Below, in pieces: positions 33,985 through 43,100 of a DNA stretch of 64,000 bases; the first letter of the stretch is position 1, and each line of letters opens with the position of its first letter. Origin of the DNA: Liolophura sinensis (taxonomy: Eukaryota > Mollusca > Polyplacophora > Chitonida > Chitonidae). The position numbers and the translations under genes were made by a program. The notes below the pieces were generated by a model. The model saw only the letters and a program-made list of their open reading frames with translations. It did no database searches and was not told where the DNA came from. The stretch lies in NCBI RefSeq assembly GCF_032854445.1, contig NC_088297.1:12447278-12511277 (forward strand), read 5' to 3'.

Positions 33985-36940
33985 TTAAAAACGACGACAT
34001 CTGCTAAGAAAATTGGCCAGGGCCTGGGAAGTCTTATTTCGGTTCGTTTTTGGGTTTAAAACAGATGCTAAGGTAAAATGCCTAAGGCCAATGGAGCGTA
34101 AGTCCCGGTAAAGAACACAACAAGCGTTAGAGTGCCGGGTACATGTAAATAAGAGATGAGCGATATCATCGTTAACTTGGCATCTATCACAAAACCCAGA
34201 TGGGTGCAGATTCATTCTAAATAAATACGTATTTGTAGGCTCATGTCCAGAAATAAGGCGAAAAACTAGCGTTTCATCTCGTCGGGAACGTAATGATAGT
34301 GGTGAATTTAACAAAACAGAACGATTACACTCGTGAAAAAACCTCCCCTTATTAGATTTATCCCACTGCCGCTGCCAAATATCCACAAACTTAGGTGTAA
34401 CATAACTCATAATTTCATTAATGTGTAAGGGCACGTGAAAGGATATATCAAAAAAGGATAAAGCTCTCTTCGCCAGGGAGTCTGCCATTTCGTTTCCAAC
34501 AATGCCGACATGAGCTGGCACCCAGTCAAAACCCACAGAGACGCCCTGGTAATGAAGAGTGGTGCATAAATGTAGTATTTCAAACACAAGTGATGAATTA
34601 TACCAGACATAATTTGACATGGCCTGCAAGGAAGATAAAGAATCGGTAAGTACAACAGCCCTGGAAGGTTTTAGGTCGAGGAGAAACTGAAGAGCACAGA
34701 TGATAGCTGTAAGTTCTGCAGTAAATACTGAGACAAAATTGGATAATCTAAAGGATTTGGAATATTTTAACTCTGGAACACAAAAAGCTGCACCAACTCT
34801 GTTGCTGTCTGGACACTTGGAGGCATCAGTGTATACCTGCAAGTACTGGGATAAGTTTGTATGTATATATTCTGTAGCACATAGTAAGGAAACATTCGGA
34901 TTATCAGATTTTTTTCTATCATCGTTCAGAGTAGTCGAAATATAGGGAGGTTCTAGATTCCATGTGGGGAAATCAGGAACACGGGAGGACTGCAAAGCAA
35001 CATTATCACAATCTAAAGACGAAGATATGTTCTTTGATCTCAAACTAAATGGTAACCCAGCATAACTATTTAAGTCATGCAAATTGTCGTAAAAGGAAGG
35101 TTCGAGCAAACGAGACGAAGCATTATTAACCGAACATTTGAGTCTGAAAAAGAACTTGAGGGTACGCAGACGCCGACGGATAGACAATGGCCATTCGTTA
35201 CAGAATACCTGTAGAACGTTAAGTGGTGTGGTGCGCATGCCTCCTGTACATATCCGCAGCGCTGCGCACTGAACAGAATCTAATTTTTCTTTAAGCGTAA
35301 TGCAAGCAGAATCATAGGCTTCACAACAATAATCAAGTTTGGTACGGATGAGAGAGCGATATAGCAGTAGTAATGATTTTTTCTCAGCCCCCCAAGATTT
35401 GCCCGATACACACCTCATTAAATTTAGAACTTTATCACATCTTGCTATCAAATAGTCAATATGTCTACCCCAAGTAAGCCTATTATCAAATATAACCCCG
35501 AGATACTTAAAAGAAGAGGAGATTTTGATCGTCGAATTATTAAGGGTCAGACAAACATTACCAGTATGGCGCCGTGTAAACACAACAGCTTCTGTTTTGA
35601 CAGAAGAAAACTTAAACCCCCAGTCCCGGCTCCATTCCATAGGCCTAATATCATCTAGACCTTGCTGAATATGCTTGACACAAGAGGCAAGGGACCTAGA
35701 GCAAAACCACATGGATTTATCATCAGCGAAAGGCGTGCAATTTAATTTAGGGGATATGACATTGGGTAAGTCATTTATGGCTATATTAAATAATGTGGGA
35801 GACAAGACACTTCCCTGGGGAACCCCATTCTCCACCAGCACCATGCGAGAATAACTTTGTCCCACTCGAACTTTAATAAAACGTCCGGACAGGAAATCTT
35901 TTAAAAAGCCCAACATTTTCCCACCAATACCAATATTACGTAGCTTAATTAACACCCCAGTCCTCCAAACCATATCGTACGCTTTTTCTATATCGAGAAA
36001 CACGGCAAGTAGATAATCTTTATATTTAAAATAGTGTCTGATGGAGGTTTCTAAATTAATCACATGGTCAGTAGTACAACGTTTGTTTCTAAAACCGCTC
36101 TGTACTGGACTAAGTATGTTGTGTTTCTCCAAAACCCACATCAACCTAGAATTTATCATACGCTCCATGACCTTGCAGAGACAGGACGTGAGGGCTATAG
36201 GCCTGTACGAAGATGTGAACGAGGGATCCTTACCTGGTTTAGCAACGGGCACAACGATTGCCGTTTTCCATTTAACAGGGAGTTTCGTACTAGACCAAAC
36301 GGCATTGTAGAGCAATAGTAATATAGTCATACAGTGATATGGCAAATTGTACAACATGGAGTATGTAATAGTATCCTCACCCGGTGACGAATCCGAACAT
36401 GAAGATAAGGCCTGCTTTAATTCTAGTAAAGAAAGATCATTGTTAATTGGCATGTCATCAAAAAAAATATTATTAAAAGGATGCATTTCTTCAATATTTT
36501 CCTTATGGGATATAAACTCAGGAGAATAATTGTTTGAACTGGAAACAAAAGAGAAACTGTCTGCCAAAATATTGGCTTTGTCAATATTAGTAACATAATT
36601 ACTATTATTATGAACAATAGTTGGGGTGTTATTTGATTTTCTTTTACCTTTAATCGAGTTTATTTTATTCCAGACTTCTTTGGTATTTGTATTTTCAGAT
36701 AAATTCGAACAGTATTGTCGCCAGTGATCTCTCTGAGCTGTTTTAATCACCCGCTGTGCTACAGCTTTAGTTCGTTTAAATAAAACAATGTCTTGGTATA
36801 CGAGTGCGTTTTGCACGATTTTTTAAGCGTTTCCGATTTTTAATAGCATTAGAACAATCGTCGTTCCACCAAGGAACAGGTGTTTTACCAGACACCTTAC
36901 CTGAGGATTTTGGGATACATTTTTGCGCAGCCACATCAGT
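33985..36940 (-). mobile_element. LINE with reverse transcriptase and RNase H (I/jockey-like), 5' truncated
   Basis: A 943-codon open frame (33985-36816) with RT blocks SGFRNKRCTTDHV, FLDIEKAYDMVW, NGVPQGSVLSPTLFN and PFADDKSMWF, then RNase H: VYTDASK, AELTAI, LTDSLSS and WVPAHVGIVGNEMAD (all four catalytic acidic positions). A C-x2-C-x7-H-x4-C knuckle near the end reads CDRCQVNDDIAHLLFTC. Upstream, another frame over 36816-36930 gives KTPVPWWNDDC, the link between endonuclease and RT, one nucleotide out of frame across an A-run. The endonuclease is absent: homology stops at 36937, exactly where the element terminus starts. The long intact frame suggests a fairly recent copy. Confidence 0.85.
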
Positions 36941-37095
36941 AGTTGGGAATGTACGTTTGGTGTCGTTTTGAGGAGGAGGTTTGAGGAGGAGGTTTTGAGT
37001 GTAGTGATGTGGTGTGACGTCACCCCTTCCAAACATTCGCTGGGGCAGATTGGGTAGTTGGGTGGGTTTTTTCCACGCCGCGGGGCATATGTGAT
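36938..37095 (+). repeat. Third, diverged copy of the element terminus
   Basis: Starts AGTAGTTGGGAATGTACG and keeps TTTGGTG, a Gly/Glu-type GAGGAGG tract, the CRE (37015-37022), 'ccccttc', 'ttttttccacgccgcggggc' and 'atatgtg'. Its orientation is that of a left end, and it marks the inner end of the right arm. The preceding 6 bases are CACATC, which do not match the bases after 51944. Confidence 0.75.
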
Positions 37096-37100
37096 AAGGA

Positions 37101-37333
37101 GTGATAAGGAGTGACAGCAGGCGCACCACCACCCCTCACCACCATACACACCACCAACCCCAGAAAAAAGGGTTCACCTGTCCAACCTGCGGGCGGGCGT
37201 TTTCCCGACGGGAGCATTTGGTGCGCCACCAGCGGGAGCATGGAAAAAAACAACGAGCGTGTGTGCGATTGCCTGTGGTAAAACTTTTTACCGATTGTGG
37301 GACTGGCGTGTCCATCGACGTGGGGAACACAGC
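37101..37333 (+). pseudogene. C2H2 zinc-finger exon with a frame break
   Basis: The first finger is FTCPTCGRAFSRREHLVRH (C-x2-C ... H-x3-H). The second finger-like motif, CAIACGKTF ... WRVHRRGEH (C-x3-C-x12-H-x4-H), lies in a different frame across an A7 run at about 37243-37249. A perfect donor CAG|GTAAGT at 37333/37334 follows, and an acceptor at about 37407 would define a 74-nt intron. No ATG is in the finger frame. Placed ~150 bp inside an element terminus, it is probably an element gene's early exon. Zinc fingers at the N-terminus of Polinton-like polymerases are known to me, but the link here is inference. Confidence 0.5.
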
Positions 37334-37494
37334 CAGGTAAGTTCTTTTTTTTTATTTTTTATTTTATTATTATGAACACTTTTTTAACACCAACACAACA
37401 TTACAGGAATGAGCAAATTATCTTTGGAAGTTTAAACATGGTCGTGGTATGGACATCCCTGCCTTGCTTACTATTCATTTATTGATTTGATTGG

Positions 37495-37695
37495 GCAATG
37501 GTGGTGTACATCATACTCAAGAAATGTTTACTTATACAAAGGCGACCAACATTTTGGTGGGAGGAATTTGTGCATAGCCCAGAGGACACCCACAACCATG
37601 GGCAGGTTGCTGGAAGACCTTCCCATGTACGGCACGAAAGGAAGCCAGCATGAACTGGACTCACAGCGACCCCAGTGTGGAGAGGTTCCTGGGTC
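37495..37695 (-). mobile_element. SINE at the inner end of the right arm
   Basis: Minus-strand SINE with its 3' tail toward 37480 ('gtactcaagaaa'-like, degenerate) and body up to 'aggttcctgggtcac' at about 37684. Mate of the truncated copy at 31860-31993. Confidence 0.75.
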
Positions 37696-38049
37696 ACATG
37701 TCATATACATGTAGTAGATTAACATATAGATTACAGTTCTAAAAACTTGTTTTCTTAACTCAGAAACTGGATAATTTGTACCAGGAATTATCAAAGAGTT
37801 CAAGTGAGTTCAATCTGGGATTAAGATAGACTGCCTTAATCCGAGACTTAATAAACACCCAAACAAGTACATTTTTATATGTACTCTATGGGTGAAACAA
37901 ACGTTATCAGAAATCAGTATTTCTTTAGCTCTGTTTTCAGTAATGGTTTTCATTTCCCATGTATATGTATTTCTTCACGTGTGGATGCAGTGGGCCTCTG
38001 CGGACGCTTTACTCTATCAGTATAATATGGAATACGGGAGGTAACTGCT

Positions 38050-38299
38050 CCGTCTGTTGTTGATGTACTTCCGGTCTTATCATGAACGTCTGCTGTTCGA
38101 ACCTGTTGCCATCTTGCAGAAGCCACTTTCATCTCTACAACAACAGCAGTCAGAAAAGCAGAAATTGTAAGTGCATCTCCTGAAGAGTAAGCCCAAACGC
38201 GGCGTCTTCAGATAACGTTCGGATTTGTCACTGATTCCTTACAGCCATGGTCGATCCCAGAATCAAGCCTATGATAATTAAGGCGGGTGTCGTCACCAG
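38050..38299 (+). pseudogene. TBCA: TBCA promoter/5'UTR and first coding exon, right-arm copy
   Basis: Coding exon 38247-38299: MVDPRIKPMIIKAGVVTR, with a perfect CAG|GTAAGT donor and split last codon. Before it lies acceptor CTTACAG (ends 38244), an intron of about 77 nt starting GTAAGTG at 38167 and a 5'UTR-like exon with an ACTTCCGG ETS-type site near 38066. The remaining TBCA exons are not in the window. The donor is intact, so the exon could splice to downstream sequence, including the A1CF-like gene. Confidence 0.75.
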
Positions 38300-38597
38300 G
38301 TAAGTCTGACTTTTACTCAGACGTGTCATGTATACTTAACAGGTTCTGTATATTAAACCAGCAGTATAATTAATCGATGCAGATGATAGAAAATTAAACT
38401 GAAATTTCAAAATGAAAAAAGAAAAAAAAAATTAACTCTATTTGTCAAAATATGCGGTCTTTATTATAACACATTATAATACAAACCTTTCTCATGCGAG
38501 CCATGTTTAGGCAGGTGTTTAGTTTACAGGCCCTAATCTAAGTTATACATGTATATCCATGTCTGAAAGATTGAAGTGCCACATCAATATACATGTA

Positions 38598-38676
38598 CCG
38601 TAGGTCATCCATGGCTGATCACATGATCTGTTGGAAGAGTTCCACAGGTGGGTCGGTGTGGTTGGCATAGCTGGCA
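38598..38676 (-). pseudogene. Fragment of the A1CF-like last exon, right arm
   Basis: Reverse-strand mate of 20765-20845, with the same residues up to the stop. It precedes the right gene's ATG by about 1.1 kb on the opposite strand. Confidence 0.75.
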
Positions 38677-39205
38677 TAGCATGGAGCTGTTGGAGCTGCT
38701 CCACTCGACTTTACAAGCCGACGTTTTGCTCCTTGTCGCGCTCATTGGTCTGTCATGTCCCTCTCTCATTGGACGTCGCAGTGCGAAGGTTTGCCTGGAA
38801 CATGATAAGCTGTTCTATAAGACAATGCAGAAGCTAGAACCACGCGAAAACAAAATTTGTTTTTCTATTTTTGAATATTACACAGGACAATGCCTGTTGT
38901 CAAATCGATGTCAGCGATAGTAGATTGGATTTGGGTCATTTTCAACCACCCAGATAGCCTTGGTGTTTTTTGCAGAACTCATGTGATGTTTTTTTTTTTT
39001 TGTACAACATAACGCTAGACATGCAGGCCGTCGACTAAAACTGACATATTTATCATACGAGCATGCAGTATAAAGACATGTCGTATTTCGTTCAGCGAAT
39101 TTCAGGGGGAATAACTCTGAGCCGCTTGTTGACACGACTATAGACGGGGAACACCCAACAAGTTGGTATAGCCGAACACTCACTGAAGTATAAACACATG
39201 CCATA

Positions 39206-39690
39206 TTTCGTACTATGAATGGTTCAATTTTCGATACTTGAGACTCACGGGTGAACTGCTTTCGCAGTGGCACAGCGAGTGCTACATAACCGTATGCCTC
39301 CAAGTTATCAGCTTATTTTTTTACCTATATGTTTGCCTTACACGTTTTTGTGGCCCTATTCTCTGGATTTGGTGTCTTTTCTATGTAAATTTGAATAAAA
39401 CAATAATTATTGGACATCATAGATGGCGCTGTAGGGCTCTTCTCACATTTCGTACTATGAACGGTTCAATTTTCGATACTTGAGACTCACGGGTGAACTG
39501 CTTTCGCAGTGGCACAGCGAGTGCTACATAACCGTATGCCTCCAAGTTATCAGCTTATTTTTTTACCTATATGTTGCCTTACACGTTTCTGTGGTCCTAT
39601 TCTCTGGATTTGGTGCCTTTTCTATGTAAATTGGAATAAAACGATAATTATTGGACATCATAGATGGCGCTGTAGGGCTCTTCTAAGCCC
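39206..39690. repeat. ~242-bp tandem duplication upstream of right gene
   Basis: Two copies starting 'tttcgtactatgaaYggttc' at 39206 and 39448, each ending 'atagatggcgctgtagggct'. Counterpart of 19610-20110 in the left arm. It includes the probable 5'UTR region of the gene. Confidence 0.8.
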
Positions 39691-39764
39691 ACGCACGTGC
39701 GTGGTAAAGTCCAGTTTGCCTACTTCTAGTTCGTCAGCAGTGAGACCAGCAGCAAGGTGTAGGT

Positions 39765-40166
39765 ATGGCGTCCGCGGAGGAGGCTTTGCCGCGTCGTGTG
39801 ACCCGGGAGCTAAACGAAGCCTCGCTGAAACTTATGGAAAGAACAGGATACACCATACGGCAAGAAAAATGGCAAAGAAAGTACGGCGGTCCACCTCCCG
39901 ACTGGGAAAGCTCGGCTCCTTTAAAGAGTTGCGAAATTTTCGTCGGAGGTATTCCAAGAGACTGTTACGAAGACGAGCTTGTTCCAGTATTTGAGAAGAT
40001 AGGGAAGATTTACGAACTGAAACTCGTAATGAACCCCCGCTCTGGATCCCATAGAGGATATGGATTCGTTATATACACTAACAAAGAACACGCGAATCAA
40101 GCGGTAAAGGAGCTTAGCAACTACGAAATTCGTAAAGGCCAGCTCTTGGGTGTTTGCAAATCTCCC
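39765..40166 (+). CDS. Right gene exon 1: N-terminus and RRM1
   Basis: 134 codons, phase 0 at donor GTAAGT. RNP2 IFVGGI, RNP1 RGYGFVIY, then [13 protein letters not shown], the conserved end of RRM1. The ATG is chosen because the family leader begins directly after it and the left copy shares it. Confidence 0.85.
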
Positions 40167-43100
40167 GTAAGTCATGTAATTTCCACTATAGAAGCTTTTT
40201 TGGTTGTCTCTTCGTTGCAAATTAAAACACATTTAATTGCCAATGTAGACAGCAAAATATCGGTTGGTTAGTTGTAAAATTCATGAGTAGGTATCACAGT
40301 CCAAACAAATTTGACCTTTATGTAAGCCGTTATTTGAAAAGTTATAATTGAACTAAAGTTTTTTGTATCAAAGGGGTATTTTGTGTGGGTGGATATGTGT
40401 AAAATGTTGCGTAACTTTTTGAAATTTCTTATCGTCTGCACTTTCATTTTCCGTCATGAGAAGGTGGTGTGTGCGCGCGCGCGCGTGCAGCATTTGTTGC
40501 ATTTTCTGTCATGAGAGGGTGGTGTGTGCGCGCGCGCGCAACATTCCTTGCAACAAGTGATTTCTTTTGTATGGGAGGCTGCGGTAATAATTAATATAGT
40601 TAACTTATGGCCTAAAAGCACTGATGCGTCGTCATCTTGTACATTAATATTGTGCATATTTGTATGACTGGAATAATATTTATGTTGTGCATATTTGTAC
40701 TACAGAGGAGAGTTTTGCATGTGAGGAACCTTATGTCGACAACTACAGAAGACAAAATTATAAAGCTGTGCAGTCAAGTTGTGGGAAGGGACGATGCTGT
40801 GGAAAGAGTAGAGAAGATAAAAGATTATGCATTCATTCAGTTTAAAGACAGAGATGATGCTATCATGGCCATGACTAAACTTAATGGTGAGAAAAATTAT
40901 TTATTTTGGAGTTGTGTTGATTGGTTTTGGATAAATACAAATGCATTAACGGAAGTATATTTTTTCTATCGGTAGGCGAATGTAGTTTTTGTATGCATTT
41001 ATAGAGTGTGATATATTTCCATTCGGATAGTTCTGTTTCTGATAAGTAAAAGTTCATTTTTGTTTGTCAGTCGCATGTGGCACATTATTATGTTTTAACT
41101 AGTTTTTCACTTGATTGATGTTTACAGAAAATTACATGATAGAATATCCACCAACATCTAAGGGAGAGTATTTGGAAAACATGCTAACTCAAGTAATTAA
41201 GATGAAACAATGAATAACTGACACATCGCTTGCCTATAGGATGTTTGATACTCCAACTACGTACAGGAAATGGCTCACAATTATGGGACAGACTTACATA
41301 TATTTACAGAAGAGCACATACAGTATAAATTCACACTTCAAAACATAAGGTGTGGGCATTCTCTAGAATATTTGTTCGGATAAATTTCTGTATAAATTGG
41401 ATTTTATGTTAGCTTATTATTAACTTAATATCACCCCTCATTCAACATGGATGGGAAGGTCTGGCAGCAACCTGTGAATGGTTGTGGGTTTCCATTAGGC
41501 TCTGCCTGGTTTCCTCATGCTATAATGCTGGTCACTGTCGTATAAGTGAAATATTCTTGAGTACAGCGTAAAAACGCCAATCAATAAATCATTCAGCATG
41601 AAAAGAAGCTGTTGAACATTGAATGATCAAATGTTTAAAAGAGGGAAGTTGTTTCAACAGTTACATGTAATAGGCTGAATATTGAACCCAAGCTCCCAGG
41701 ACCATTTTGCCAGGAATTTTTTGAGAAAATAAGAAGTTTTCTTTGGGAGAAACTCTAGGTAGACTGTATCTGGAACACTTTTTAACTGATGTGTAGCATT
41801 TGTACTACGTCCTCATTCTTTCAAGAAATAAAATTAAAGGAAGATCAAGGTGGGAAGGCATTATATAATAAGTCATATATATATTTCTCTCTAGGAATGA
41901 ATGTTGAAGGTGCTTGCCTTGAGGCTGCATGGGCGAGAAGAAGAAATCAGGTAAGAAATCATTTGGTCAATGTTGCTGCCACATTGTGAAAATCGTCTCA
42001 AATGTGTAATTCAGGACAGCCCAGCGATCATCCTCTCCCATAGGTTAAGTTTGTCTGCAACATAGTATGTGGAGTAAACTGTGTTAAGTTGGAAGAGTTC
42101 AAATGTTTTCAAATTGAGAGTTTGTGGAAGGTATTTGGTCGGTAACCGGGACCTGTCCACATTTTTCCCCCATCAGCTTTCTTTTAACTCATCTGTCATG
42201 TATGTGTGAAGTAAGCTTTGCATATAAAAACCAAATTATTTATATATATTTATATCAGGTAAATAATTGAATTTTACTACTGATGAAAATTCTTTATTAC
42301 AGGCTAATCAGGACTGGCACTTGGGTGAGGTTGATAGGGCATACAACAGAGACCAGGAAGCGTTGGAATCTTGGAAGCAGAAAGAAGTATCATATGTCAG
42401 GGTAAGAGTTCCTCATGTGGTAGGCTAGGGGGTTCTGTTATGTCAGGGTAAGAGTTCATCGTATGTTAAGGTAGTGGGCTCTGTTATGTCAGGGTAAGAG
42501 TTCCTCATATGTTAAGGTAGGAGGTTCTCGTATATCTGGGTAGTGGGCTCTGTTATGTCAGGGTAAGAGTTCCTCGTATGTTAAGGTAGTGGGCTCTGTT
42601 ATGTCAGGGTAACAGTTCCTCGTATGTTAAGGTAGGGGGTTCTCATATACCTGGGTAGGGGGTTCCCATATGTCGGGGTAAAAGTTCCTCATGTGTTAGG
42701 GTAAGGGGTTCTCATATGTCAGCATAAGAGTTTCTGGTATGTAAGCATAGGGGTTTCAGATCTGGTATGCAAGGGTAGGGAATGCCACTGATGGCTTATG
42801 ATGTTGAAATTTTCCAGTGTGTAGAAATATTGAAGGCCTCATGTGTGTAGTAGTATAATGCCTTAGCCTTTCAGGCAGTTGATTAAAAAATGATTAGAAC
42901 TACATGCTAAAAATCTTTAATAATAACTTTTTTTCTTTTTAATCAGTGTATAATACTATATTTAAGAATTGTCACATTATTCCACCACGATCAGGTTTAT
43001 GGATGGAGGAAATTGGAGTAAGACCTGGATTTGTACATGAATTTATAGATCAAGTACCTACAGTGGAAGCAAGTCAGCTGTTCAGCCGTTTGAGCGAATC

